Part shown: positions 20,836 through 31,736 of the stretch, piece by piece
How the letters are laid out: every line of letters starts with the position of its first letter
Numbering within the stretch: the stretch's first letter is position 1
Assembly: GCA_001466705.2 (NCBI GenBank)
Contig: LATX02000238.1
Coordinates: forward strand, 62,001-126,000
Direction: 5' to 3'
Length of the DNA stretch: 64,000 nt
From: Moniliophthora roreri
Lineage: Eukaryota; Basidiomycota; Agaricomycetes; Agaricales; Marasmiaceae
The notes under the pieces: model-generated
The model's database searches: none
Told to the model about the DNA's origin: nothing
Seen by the model: only the letters and a program-made list of their open reading frames with translations
Program-made: the position numbers and the translations under genes

Positions 20836-21240
20836 GAACGATAGACACAAAAGGCCAGAAAGGCCAGATAAACCGGACAAGCCAAAAAGACTGGATAGTG
20901 TGGAGAGGCCTGTTGTACTGATACTGGATAGGGCGGATAGACCAGACAGCGCCGAAAGGCTGGATAAACTTGAGAGGCAGGATAGGCCGGTAGATAAGTT
21001 GGAAAGACCGGATGCGCCTGTGACGAAGCCAGGAAGTGTGGATAGTTTCGAGAGGATCAAGGTGCCGAGATTGGAGAGCCTTGATAGCCTCGATAGCCTT
21101 GAAAGCTTGGACAGGCTAGAGAGTTTGGAGAGGTCAGAAGTGTTGGTAAGGTTGGAGAGTTCAGAGAGTTCGGCGAGGTCAGATAGGTCAGATAAATCGG
21201 AGAGGTCAGAGAGGTCGGAAAAGGTGGAGGTGTTCAGGTT
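20836..21240. repeat. degenerate minisatellite
   Basis: Tandem short units of about 9-15 bp around GATAGGCCGGATAAGCTGGA and GAGAGGTCAGA. One frame on each strand stays open as a by-product, giving LSxLSGLS on the - strand and RSDRSDKSERSE on the + strand. It follows the 3' end of the gene at 21250-22096. Confidence 0.85.
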
Positions 21241-21249
21241 GTTTACGGT

Positions 21250-22096
21250 TCAAGGTGTTATGTCATCTGGCAGTCGTTGAACAATGCCTACCGAGTCGCG
21301 ATAGTGGAAATCTAGGAGCAAAGAAGTTGATTAGCCTCTGAGATGAGTAGATATATAAAAACCACATACGCAAGCCGCCACTCATTGTAATGTTATAATT
21401 TCCCTCATTACGGGTTGTAAAGTTGTCTGAAGGTCCATTGCCATTCAGGCCTTGCCATTGGTGTGCCATGGAGGTATACGGGTGAGGATCATGAGACAAA
21501 GCCTGAACGATTCCAGCCGGAAGAGGTGATGAAGGAACAGTGAAAGAACTGCCATGGAACCAGTTGGTCTGCTTCCCAAGTTCACCAATCTCATATGTCT
21601 CTTGCTTCGCCATATCGTCCATAGGTGGAAGTATTGTTTTTGACGGACCTGGTAGATGGGATGTATAATCTGGGGATCCAAAAGGCATGGTGTATGGAGT
21701 AAGGTAGTCATCAGATGGATAGACTACCAGGGGTGAATTTGATATTGATATGGGATATGTATGGTTGGATTCGAATGGATGGGGAACTTCTGAGGAAGAA
21801 CTGTCGCTGGGGTTGTTCCATGAAGGGAACAAGGATTCGAAAGTGCGTGGTGCAGGGGGAAAATCAGACAGCGGAGTAGTATCCGTCGTCAACTCGAATG
21901 CTGGCGTAGATGCGTACGTGGGGTTGAATTCGAGTGATGGGTCGGGGAGCGTCGATGAGAGATTGTCGCAAAAGTCTCCAGAGATCGTGAGTCCATAGTC
22001 ATCAGGAGGTGGAAGAGTGTCCATCGTCACTTCGAATATTAGATGATCAGTCTAATTAGTTATAGTAAAGAGTTTGTGCTAATCACATTCAGGCAT
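21250..22096 (-). CDS. HMG-family relative without HMG box (copy 3)
   Basis: The model has a short exon 1 (22096-22087, MPE), an intron with GTGATT donor, exon 2 beginning LTMDTLPPPDDYG, an intron at 21369-21312 (GTATGT...CTAG), and a last exon ending HFHYRDSVGIVQRLPDDITP. The N-terminus resembles the acidic Pro/Ser-rich leader of the gene at 22601-24174. The end carries NFTTRNEGNYNITMSGG, shared with the HMG genes at 48867-49787 and 30863-31736. The HMG box itself is missing, apparently deleted. The non-consensus first donor (GTGATT rather than GTGAGT) lowers confidence that it is expressed. Confidence 0.6.
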
Positions 22097-22149
22097 TCAT
22101 AGCTGAGGAGTTGTGTTTTTTTTTCCTGACCTCCGGTGAGTGTTGTAGA

Positions 22150-22435
22150 TTGGCAAAAGGGCAAAAAAGCGGGAACACTACAACAGAGTCAGTTTTATAC
22201 CATGGATATCGATATCAATGACTTACTTGACAGCGGGCGGCCAACCGAAAGCGCCGTTGAAGACAATAAGATCCATCAAAGCAAAAAGGCTGTAAACCCC
22301 CCTTGGATTCCCCTACTTAGTAGCGGTAATTACAAGTCGCCGCGAAACTATCTGACGCTCCATAGCTGGAACCCAGGAAGAACTTGGCATGTTGATGCTG
22401 TCCACTGTGGTGGGTAAGAAGGAAGGAGTACGCGG
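22150..22435 (-). repeat. upstream module of the HMG family, copy 3
   Basis: Shares GGGCAAAAAAGCGGGAACAC, ATCGATATCAATGACTTACT, TGACAGCGGGCGGCCAA and the block around CTGTAAACCCCC with the modules upstream of the neighbouring family members. Its position just before exon 1 suggests a promoter or 5' transcribed region. Confidence 0.8.
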
Positions 22436-22600
22436 GCACACGTGGACTGGCATAGGCGCTTGTGAGGCAGGAGCTGAACATTGAACGTTGACTCAGCTAC
22501 TCGCACAAGTCCATATGCACGTCTTCATGGTAATACACGGTGATATACAATAATGTTAATATACACCTATGACACAAAAGGTCCGAAAGGAAAAAGGCAA

Positions 22601-24174
22601 CTAGCCAAGCAGTTGGCGAAGAGGCGTCCCACTAATCAACTGGATAACTTGAGGCTCAAACGAATGATACGTGAGTAAAAACAATAGCTGAACGACAGAC
22701 AAGTCAAGAGACGAGGCCAGAAGCGATAGCTGATCATATAGAAACACTGGAATGCTTCCAAGTAACCCTGTTACAGCGCTTTCATCTGGTACTGAGGAAG
22801 CGTTAATGAAATCTTTTACAGCCAACATAACAGGTGCTCGGACTTACTAGGGTGGAATTGGATGAATTGAGGAAGACCAAACGCATGGAATGCAACCGAA
22901 TTGACTTGATCACCATGCACGTTGTTGAACTGTCCGCCTGAGATAGTGAATCCTGAGCTATGCGAGAATATTGTTGGGCCTTGGTCATGCTGTCCGTTCG
23001 GTAGGTTGTTGCGATCATCAGACTCGGACTCGGATGTGATGTTGCGGGTGTCATGGTTGTTGATTGCCTCGGATGGGGTGTTATGATTGGGGGTGTCGTG
23101 TGTCTCGGGTGTCGTGTTGTGGTTGTTTTGTGCCTCGGATGGGTTGTCATGGGCGCTGCTTGTCTCGGGAGGGGTGTTATGGTTGGGGGCGTTGTGTGTC
23201 TCGGGTGGAGTATGATGGTTATTTCGTGCCTCAGATGGGTTTTCATGGGCATTGCTTGCCTCGGAAGGCGTGCTGTGATCGTTGCGCGCCTCCGATGAGG
23301 TACTGGGGACATCACCTTGCTCGGCGACAGGTGGTCCACTTTTCCCAAGTTCGGCTGTCCTCAGTCTATTCTTCTCGATCCCAACCCTATCTCTTTCCCG
23401 TGCAGGTCGAGACGCATAGTTGGGATACAACCGCTCATGCTCCTTCTTCTTCTCCTTTGCCAAATCCTCCCAATGCCTCCTCTCTTCTGGCTGCAATGTC
23501 TTCCACTGCTGACCGATTGCCTTGGAGAGATCGGCATGTCGTTGCTTCTTTGTCATTGGATCAGCAGCAGCTTCTCCCAGGGCCTGCTGACGGTCCTTGA
23601 CAACCTTTCTTCGGAAGAGAATGAACGCATTCTCTGGACGTGGGATGTAGTCTTTGCCACCTTTCCTAGGCCGACACTTGATATCAATGCTTGCGCTTGC
23701 AGGCTGCGATGGTTTAGGATGGTGATAGGATGTTTTAAGATGATGATGGGGTATTTTGAGATGATCAAGAGGCGGCGATGGTGATAGAAAATATCTGGGG
23801 AAAGGGGTGGGTATAGATCGAAGATTTATCATCGGCAAGTCAGGTGGGCAGTAAGGACTATCGAGGAATGTGTTGAAAGCCCGTGGCGTTGGAGAGTAGA
23901 TGGTTGGAGGAGGAGCGTTTATTGTCGGTGTTGATATGTCAGGTCTGCATGGTGAATATGGATCTGCTAAGAAAGGACTGTCGTTGAGGTCGTTGTTCCA
24001 TGGGGGAAACTCAAACTTGAAGGCGCTCGGAGGGTGGTCGTAAGAATCGGGAAAAGAAGGTAGTGGAGGTAGATCTCTAGTCACTTTGAAAGCCATTCAT
24101 TAGTATTTGGTCGTGCAAAAAAATTTCTGCTACTCACAGTCATCTTGGGTATCGCGGTTGCGGACTGCTGGCAT
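22601..24174 (-). CDS. HMG-box protein with GGxF/GD motif and conserved C-terminal cassette, 487 aa
   Basis: Three exons: 24174-24138 (MPAVRNRDTQDD), 24083-22848 and 22791-22601. Introns are 54 and 56 nt, both GT-AG. Total length is divisible by three. An acidic Pro-rich leader precedes an intact MAT-type HMG box at about residues 160-238 (RPENAFILFRRK, KAIGQQWKTLQPEERRHWED, KKKEHERLYPNY), predicted to bind DNA in the nucleus. Residues about 260-370 are imperfect 13-residue repeats (Asn, Pro and Glu-rich, e.g. NNHHTPPETHNA). Next is SGFTISGGQFNNVHGDQVN near 400-418. The last exon encodes LYDQLSLLASSLDLSVVQLL and a hydrophobic tail. This is the best preserved HMG-box member of the family. Confidence 0.85.
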
Positions 24175-24244
24175 GATATGGACTATTGTTATTCGGAAGA
24201 TTTTGAGCAACAGCGACTACGTAGTTGAGGAGGGGATCATGTCC

Positions 24245-24490
24245 TTACCTCAGGTGTACGACGACGGGCACAAAAAAGCGGAAGATAAGAGAGGTCAGTT
24301 TTATAGCTGTCAACAACTTATGTACTTGACATTGGGCGGCCAAATGAAGGCACTTCATTCCATACAAAGCTGTAAAGCTGATCCTTCTGATTGCGGGTCT
24401 CGGTCCATAGCTGAGGCTCGAAAAGAACTCGGGGAATGTCAAGAACGTCGGTGCTGTTCGTTATAGTGGGTAAGGACGATGAGGACGATG
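24245..24490 (-). repeat. upstream module of the HMG family, copy 2
   Basis: Contains GGGCACAAAAAAGCGGAAGA, TATGTACTTGACATTGGGCG, CATACAAAGCTGTAAA and AGTGGGTAAGGA, in the same order as the other modules. It lies directly upstream of exon 1 of the 22601-24174 gene. Confidence 0.78.
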
Positions 24491-24698
24491 AGGGTAGGGA
24501 GGGGGCGGTACACGTGGATTAGCGCAGGCACTTGTGGAGTTGAACGTCGATGTCCTTGATTCAGCTGCTCATGCAAGTCTATATGCATCGAGAATCCTTA
24601 TGACAATACATGGTAATATACAATAATGGCAATATACAGGAACACAAAGATAATGTACACCTATAACCAAGTGGAAAAAAGGGCAATGCAGAAGTACG

Positions 24699-25535
24699 CT
24701 AGCCAAGTAGTTGGTACAAACTAGTCCCACCAATCAGTTGGATGATTTGAGACTCAAACGAATAGTACGCAAGTAAAAATAAAAGCTGAACGACAGATAA
24801 ATCAAGCGACGAAGCGAGAAGCGATAGCTGGTCATACAAAAGTATCGGAATGTTTTCAAGTAACCTTGACATAGCGCTTTCGTCCGGTACTGAGGAAACA
24901 TAGTGAGATCTTTACGGCCAACATAAGTAAAGCCCAGAGTCGGACTCACCAGCGTTGAATTGAGGTTGGAGAAGGCCAAACGCGTAAAATGTAACCGAAT
25001 TGACTTGATCACCGTGCACGTTGTTGAACTGTCCACCTGTGATAGTGAATCCCGAGTTGTGTGAGAACATTCTTGGGCCCTGGTCATGGTACCCGTTCGG
25101 TGGGACGTTGCTTGTTTCGGTGGTGATTTCGTCTGAGGAAAACATGGGCGAAGATATTGGACTGTGCAATGTTTCTTCATCGTCGTCTGCTTGTGATACT
25201 CCAGAGTTGCCACCTGCATCGTCCTCGAGGGTTTCGAGCAGCGAGTCCAACCATTGCGCTTCTGCATCACTGAGGTCAACATCAGGATTGTCGACAAGTT
25301 TTTCGGCGTCTGGAAATATAAATAAATCGGTTTCCTCCGTGCTAACCTCTTCATCTTCTATGTCCGTGGCAGTGAATAATGGTAGGGATCGAATAGTGGA
25401 GTTTTTCAGCAGCACCCAACGATGCAGATTCAGGCGCCTTTCCTCGCTACCAACAAAAGGCTGCAGCTTGAGACAAGCCAAAGAGAAAGAGAAGAAGTGT
25501 GAGGTTTCAGTAGTCATGTGGGACGACGACGACAT
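24699..25535 (-). CDS. protein with family C-terminal cassette and unrelated N-terminus, 258 aa
   Basis: ATG at 25535 (MSSSSHMTTETSHFFSF), exon 1 to 24950, intron 24949-24890 (GTGAGT...CCTCAG), exon 2 to 24699. The lengths sum to 259 codons. The N-terminal 150 residues carry no HMG box. They have an acidic stretch (EDEEVSTEETDLFIFPDAEK) and no motif I recognise. From about residue 170 the protein matches the HMG gene next door: PPNGYHDQGP, SGFTITGGQFNNVHGDQVN, then YDQLSLLASSLDLSVVQLLF. The intron falls at the same place. The same cassette is thus attached to a different front. Confidence 0.8.
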
Positions 25536-25734
25536 CCATGAATAGGAATGGTACAAGGTGGCTAGAGAGCAACTCAGGTGAGTTGTGTTGTATATTCGAG
25601 ATAAGAAGGAAACGCACAACGAGTCGTAATGAGTGTCAACGATAGTGTATACTTCAGGTTCGAATAGCAAGGATCCTAGTAGTGATGTTGCGGAAATCGT
25701 GTCCTCCTAAGTCGCTTCTAGTGGGTGCCGCGAA

Positions 25735-25860
25735 CTGACGAGGGCACAAAAGCAGAAGTGAATCAAACGATGCAACAGGATCAGTCTTTATGTCAATGAA
25801 TCATCTTACTTGACAGCGGGCGGCCGAACGACACTGTGAATAGGCACTATTGCAGGTTCA
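25735..25860 (-). repeat. upstream module of the HMG family, copy 1 (short)
   Basis: Shares GGGCACAAAAGCAGAAGTGA and TTACTTGACAGCGGGCGGCC with the modules at 22150, 24245 and 20170. The remainder is truncated. Confidence 0.7.
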
Positions 25861-27290
25861 TTCCCATTCCAGATGTAGTCCCTTCAGTGAAAACCGGTGC
25901 CATAAAGTTATCCGACAGTAGATAGCCGAGTATCGAGAGGATATCGGATAAGAGCGATGAGGATATAGAAGGAAGTCGGACATCTATTATTTTGAACTCA
26001 GCTACTCGCCCATGGTAATAGATATACGGTAATGTACATGTACAGCAAGACGCGAAGATACTCTACACGCTACAATGGGGTCCGGGGAATGTGGGGTATA
26101 GCTCATGTCCAAAAGAGAGAGATAGAGTACATGAACAAGATTATGGTGAATCCAATTTGAATTACCCATAAGTACTCGGGCTATTTCAAGTCCGATTTGT
26201 GTTTTACTGCAGTATATAGAAAGGTTCATGTCGGCGACATATTCAGACCGGCATCCTAATTTGCTTCCCCATTGAATCAAAGATGCACAAAGTGCACTTG
26301 AGAACATAAAGTAAAAAGGCCGAGTACACACACGTCTCACAATGGACTATTCATGCGCGTGACACGTAGAGTTCGCTAGCATACGATAGCTTCGAGGGTC
26401 TTGTGAATAGTAAGTAACGGTTATCCTGCAAATGAGGAGTCAGTACGGCATCATTAAGAACAGTTCCTGAATAATACCTCAACCTGTCCATGCCTCTTAG
26501 CTAGATGGAAACCTAGCAAAGCCCAATTCGAACCAAATGTGGATTTGGGGTCCATTGTCTAGAGAGGAAGGAAGGAAGAATATGAACAAGTTTATGGCAC
26601 ACGAAACTGAAGGGTGAGGGATGTCAGAAAAGGGGTCTGGGTCATCACTCAAAGGTGGGCAGCGTACTTCTTTAATCCTGGCCCTACAGCTGTGTGACTT
26701 TGCATTGACGACAGACCCGACATCCAGGCGAATTGCAGCCCATAATAGGTAAAATACTGGCTAGATCGGGCAATGTCGAGGGACTGAGTAGAAGGATCGC
26801 GTCGTCTCGCATGAATCCATGGAAGGGGAATAGTACGAAGAGAAACCGGAACCAGAGACCGTCATTCATTAGCTATTGCGCACGTTCACTAGCGCTGAGC
26901 TTCAACCATGGCCAGGGTCGAATCAAGGATGTTTCTTGCCAGGGACGATCCCAGAGATTCTATCTTGAAGTTCGTGTAGTGGTACGGATGAAAGAAGATC
27001 CAGCCTTCACGCTATAATGGGTACGTCAATAAGATACATACTGGTCTGAAAGCAGATAATGTACACACCGTGTCCCAAGTTCTTCATGCTGTTGTCATTG
27101 TCCGACTCTGGTCCGACTACATTTTGCAAGTCGATAAGAAGCCCACATCACAAAAAGAATGAAATGATGCATATCGACCATACGACTCACAGAGAGACAT
27201 GCAAGGTGCATGCACTAGCGTTCCAGACATTTGGGGTTCTTGCGAGGGGTGAATCCTGTGAATAGGGTGTCATGATCAGTACAGCGTCCA
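25861..27290. repeat. repeat X, copy 1
   Basis: A divergent relative of the sequences at 34640-35830, 45330-46130, 52110-53500 and 59190-60545. Shared words include the CGCACGCTCACTAGC type and TTTCTTGCCAGGGACG. Short open stretches occur on both strands, but none is kept between copies, so I do not call a gene. It always lies between an HMG gene and small ORF Y. Confidence 0.6.
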
Positions 27291-27400
27291 AGAACGACTC
27301 GCGTACGTACTACCCCCATTTCTCAGAACCTGCACACCATACAGTTGCAAAAGCCGATACCGGACAAACTTGACGCCGATGACGGACTGCTCTTCCGGCT

Positions 27401-27613
27401 CTATTTTCTGCTTTCCCAATGCCAATGTCCGTAAACCAGTCCAATTTGGATGACAACCAGAATTTGGAGAATATGTAGCGGTGGTGGTAATGATGAAAGA
27501 GGAGTCGCGGCTCCGATGAGCTCGAGTTCCAAGAGTTCGGACATCACGTCAACGCTCATGTCAATATGTACCGCATGATCATCAAGTATGTCCAGAATTG
27601 CCTGATTTCCCAC
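27401..27613 (-). CDS. small ORF Y, copy 1 (70 codons)
   Basis: Open frame with MSVDVMSELLELELIGAA, then TPLSSLPPPLHILQILVVIQ. The same peptide (GAAATPLSSLPPPLHVLHIL) recurs at 46188-46364 and in damaged form near 36100, 53720 and 60700. One hydrophobic stretch follows the Pro triplet. It may be a small membrane-associated protein or one exon of a larger gene. I do not recognise it. It always precedes a P450 start, on the opposite strand. Confidence 0.45.
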   Translation of the reverse strand: MGNQAILDILDDHAVHIDMSVDVMSELLELELIGAATPLSSLPPPLHILQILVVIQIGLVYGHWHWESRK

Positions 27614-27619
27614 CTCGGA

Positions 27620-28030
27620 CTAAGTTTTGACACCACCATAGGTTTTGGAACACGGATGAACACTACCCATCCTGTCTGAAGGTCCTGGCAAGATCCTGGT
27701 TTCCAAATTCCTGCTCAAGAAAAGCCTGGTGGGCTCTATTCCTCGCCTCGCTTCATAACTCGGAACAAATGTCGTTGATACGCACCTTCTCTACTGCACT
27801 AGTGGTAAAAACCCAAAGGGAATGAACGAAGGTACAGAGACGAGTTTGTAGCTCTGAAAAGGTGTGCAGCTCAAATTCGGTTCAGTACCTCCGCTATGGG
27901 TCGACGGGCGGTGGCGCTATGTATGACTATCACTTCAAGCCTGATGATTGGATCTTGATCTTCAATTACGATAGATATTGACACTCCCCAAATATTTAGT
28001 TGCCCCCTCACAACTTGCAACGCATACGAC
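27620..28030 (+). other. upstream region of the first P450
   Basis: No gene seen. The stretch near 27840-28030 is conserved upstream of the P450 copies at 46886 and 61293. It includes GATAGATATTGAC and an AT-rich ATATTTA element about 40 bp before the ATG, a plausible core promoter. Confidence 0.5.
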
Positions 28031-30323
28031 ATGTCTACTAGCTCCCCATCCTCTGCTATCACCGTCATCTTCCTCGTCTTCCTGTTCGCTCTCGTCTGGC
28101 TTCTCAGATTCGGAAAACGAGAGTCGTATCTGCCTCCAGGACCACCGACGCTACCTCTTCTGGGTAATATCCATGTACTCCCCACACGATACCCTCACGA
28201 CAAGTATGCATTCGCATTCTTTTCCTACAACTCACCTTTCTGACTGGTATCAGGTTCACCGAATGGTCACGACAATACGGAGGAATCTACTCTCTCAAGA
28301 TCGGGACTGGAACTATCATCGTGTTATCCAACATGACCACCGTCAAAGAGCTCCTCGACAAACGAAACGCGGCAACAGCTAGCCGGCCTAAGAACCATGT
28401 TGTTGATGTGGTCACAAGGGGACTTTATTTTGGACTTATTCCGAATAGTGAGTACCCGCATCAGCAAATATCCACAAGCAACACTGCACGTGTGAACGTT
28501 CTCTGCAGATAGCTTGTGGCGGGCCCAACGAAAACTCGTGAATACAATTCTTGGACCGAGTGTAGTCTCATCTTATCTGCCTATTCAGGCAAGTTTCTAC
28601 TCCTTCTCAAGTCCTTGTTGCAACTGCTAAATCACCACAGTACGCTGAGACCGCACAAGTCTTATACGACATCTTGAAATCGCCTCAAGTTAGTCTTGGT
28701 CTATCTCTACAAGACTTTTTGCTCACGAAATATGAAACTTGAAGGACCTATGCGACCATTTTAGCCGATATGCCTTTTCTCTCACAACATCTATCCTGTA
28801 TGGAAAGCGATGTCCACGTCCACGTTCTAGCGAGATTACAGCGTTTTATGAATTCCAATTCGTCTGGACAAAACTTCTCTCACCTGGTACGGTACCCCCG
28901 GTCGATAAATTACCCTTTCTGGATTACATTCCCGAGAGATGGGCATCTTGGAAGGCACTGATAAGAGAAGTGAAAGAGAGACATCGGAAATTGTACTTTG
29001 GGCTGCTGGATGATTGTGAGAATCAGATGAAGAGCGACGTAGGTGGGAATGGGAGTTTTATGGAAGATCTACTCGGTCGTAAGGAGGAGTATGGGATGGA
29101 TAGGGAGGAGATCGGGTGCGTTCGCCAAGTTCAAATGTTGTTGTATTCTCTTATTGAGTGCTTTTAGATATCTAGGTGCGATGATGATCGAAGGCGGAGC
29201 AGAAACTACGTCTTCGCTCCTCAAGTCTCTTGTTCTCTTTCTCGTCGCATCACCTGAAGCACAGCGCAAAGCATATGAAGAGATTCGCCGCGTAGTAGGC
29301 AGTCAAAGGGCGCCCGATCTCGCTGATTTTGAGCATCTTCCATACATTGATGCCGTTTTGAAGGAGGTATGCTGGCTTCTTTCGTGTTCGCAGTAGCACT
29401 GAATCGGTCTCCCTATTAACAAAGGTCCAGCGATTGCGCCCCATAGCTCCCCTGGGTCTTCCCCATGAAACTACAACTACTGAAGAGGTATATGAATCAT
29501 TTTAGCTCTTTTCATCCTAATAACGCCAGTACACAGTACCTCGGATATATCATTCCCGAAAAGACTACGATCTTCGCTAATATCTGTGAGCGACTTTTCA
29601 AATTCCGGCATGTAGTTCAAATTCATTGACGCAAGCTCTCATCTAGATGGTATAAATACAGACCCAGGTGCGTAATTCTCCCGAGGAAAGCCTTCTAAAA
29701 ACTGAACGGAATGCAGAATTCTTCGAGGATCCGGAATCTTTCCGTCCTGAGCGCTACCTTCTCACTGAACACGGAACCAAACCAGGCGTCGACGATAGTG
29801 CTTTCCGTTCAGATATTGGCTTTGGTTTTGGAAGGGTACGTTCTTCATACATGTCTCCCCAAGATGTATTAGCTCAACTTGAGAATTTCGACACAGCGAA
29901 TCTGCCCCGGGATGCATCTAGCTAAAAATTCACTGGTATAACCGATTTTCCTCACTCAACCGTTTGCATGACTGATAAATACACCTTATGAAGGCTCTGA
30001 ATGCCATGAATCTGATTTGGGCATTTGAATTCAAACCGCTTCAGGATCCCGAGACAGGGAAAGATGTTCCAGTCGACTTGTTAGATTACGAGGAGGTCAG
30101 TGATGTCCATGTACTCGGAGCTCTTTATTGAGTGACGATTTCAACACAGGGTCTCGTTTTTGCTCCGAGACCGTACCAGTGTCATGTTACACCTAGAAGC
30201 TCCAATGTTGTGGACATTATTCAGCATCAATTCCGGGAGGCAAAAGAGACTTTTGCCAAGTACGAACGAGACCTGACGCCTGAAGACAAGGAGTGGGTCC
30301 GGGAGATGCGGAAGGACTGGTGA
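28031..30323 (+). CDS. cytochrome P450 monooxygenase, type alpha, 13 exons, 543 aa, apparently intact
   Basis: Exons: 28031-28203, 28254-28447, 28509-28588, 28641-28688, 28745-29115, 29168-29366, 29425-29487, 29537-29585, 29647-29667, 29717-29835, 29897-29935, 29994-30095, 30150-30323. They sum to 544 codons. An N-terminal membrane anchor (VIFLVFLFALVWLL) precedes [12 protein letters not shown]. The I helix has EGGAETTSS, the ExxR helix KEVQRLRP, the PERF-like region DPESFRPERY, and the heme loop split by an intron [14 protein letters not shown]. It is expected in the ER membrane, oxidising a small lipophilic substrate. It resembles agaricomycete P450s often labelled O-methylsterigmatocystin oxidoreductase-like; the true substrate is unknown. 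The intron after 28588 uses a GC donor. Confidence 0.92.
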
Positions 30324-30862
30324 GGATATCTTTGGTAGCGCGGCTTGGTGTGGTCCTCTATACCATGGTCAACATGAAACACATGCAGTGACGAGGCCAC
30401 CGAAATCCTCGCCTCAGTAGCAAGTACCGCGCACAAGATCGTGAAATGAAACATGAGGCCCAGGAGATGATGTACATCTCGGCTACTTCCATCGATTCAA
30501 ATGTGTGCATAGTCGAATCTAACATTAATCATTTTCCTGATTGTCAACTAGTGTCTAAAGTATCCAAACACTTATGAGAATGTTGATTATTTGTGGTATA
30601 GTATAGTATGTATGTAATGCTACAGTAGTCCTTGAAAGGGAAAGAAAAAAAAAACCGGACACTAATGAAAGTATGTAACGCTACAGTCCTTGAAAGGGAA
30701 TGAAAAAAAACAGTAGGTTTAAACATAACAATAATGAGTACAGCGACTCAGTAACGAAATGAGCTGGGGTAGTAATGATGGGTCAGCCATGACAAAAAGA
30801 ATGGCATGGGCAACGAAAGTGTAAATGGGCCGTCAGTTCGTAAATAAGTTCCAAGGGACCCG
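30324..30862. other. intergenic between P450 and HMG gene
   Basis: Holds the 3' flank of the P450 and two short duplications around GTATGTAATGCTACAG. The same region recurs at 48360-48866. No gene seen. Confidence 0.6.
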
Positions 30863-31736
30863 TTAATCTCCATGCATGTTGGGCTCGGCCCCACGAGTTA
30901 CCGTAGGTGTCGTGGACATAGTGCGGTGTTGCGGTTGTAAAACTCCATTGAAAACCTGTTCAACAGTTTGGAGTTGATCGGGTTCGCAAGAAAGGAAAAC
31001 TGCATTATTAAACGTGAGGTTGAAATTTCCATCATTGCGAGTTGTAAAGCTGGCGCCATTACCATCGGAGCCTCCTTGGTGACTCGTGGCCAGAGAAAGA
31101 GACGAGCTCTGGCGAAGACGTGAAGATGAAGGGACGTCAAACGACACAGACTTGAACTGGCTAGAATCATTAACAAGCCTGTTTTGAACTTCGGCAAGAG
31201 CCATCCACAGTTCATGCATATCATTCCTCAGGCTATCCCGCGGGGCATAGCCAGAGTACAACCGCTCGTGTTCCTTTACTGGATCCTTCCAGTAAATTTT
31301 CTGTTCTGCTGACAGCACCTTCCTCTGCTGGAACATTTTCCAAATCCAATCAATCGCGTCGGCGAGTCGAGCTACGTTTAGCTTCTTTGTCGTCTGATCG
31401 GCAGCGGCTTCTTCCTGAGCCTGCTGACGCTCCTTGAAAAACTTTTGGCGGAAGAGCTGCCATGCACTCGGTGGACAATTATAACCATCGTCTTTCCTGG
31501 GCTGGTGCTCAATGTCAACACTCCCAGGTGGTGCATCGGGTGGGGGGGGTGCGCGTTAGAGGTGATGGCGTTGTATATGCTGATAGTAGGGATGACTCGG
31601 AAGTGGGTGAACGGAGAACGGGTTTGGTCGGTGACTTAGAGGGTGTGGGATAGGGACTGTCGTTGAAGTTGTGTGATGAAGGAAATGTGAAAACGTGCTG
31701 TGCGGGGTATGGGAACTCGGGGGTGTCCATCGCCAC
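30863..31736 (-). pseudogene. HMG-family gene, frameshifted copy
   Basis: The - strand leader (MDTPEFPYPAQHVFTFPSSH) and the later part (YWKDPVKEHERLYSGYAPRD, DMHELWMALAEVQNR, FTTRNDGNFNLTFNNAVFLS) are in different frames. They align end to end with the open copy at 48867-49787. Frames are lost inside the HMG box (about 31340-31520). The C-terminal block NFTTRNxGNxN is the alternative family ending also seen at 21250-22096. Confidence 0.85.

Noticed and set aside
20815..21280. Leu-Ser repeat protein (-) or Arg/Asp/Glu repeat protein (+)
   Set aside because: Both frames come from the same short-unit minisatellite. There is no unique domain or conserved partner.
23053..23784. Long + strand open frames opposite the HMG gene
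   Set aside because: Shadows of the 39-bp repeats and HMG coding region. They have no motif of their own, while the - strand model has domains and good introns.
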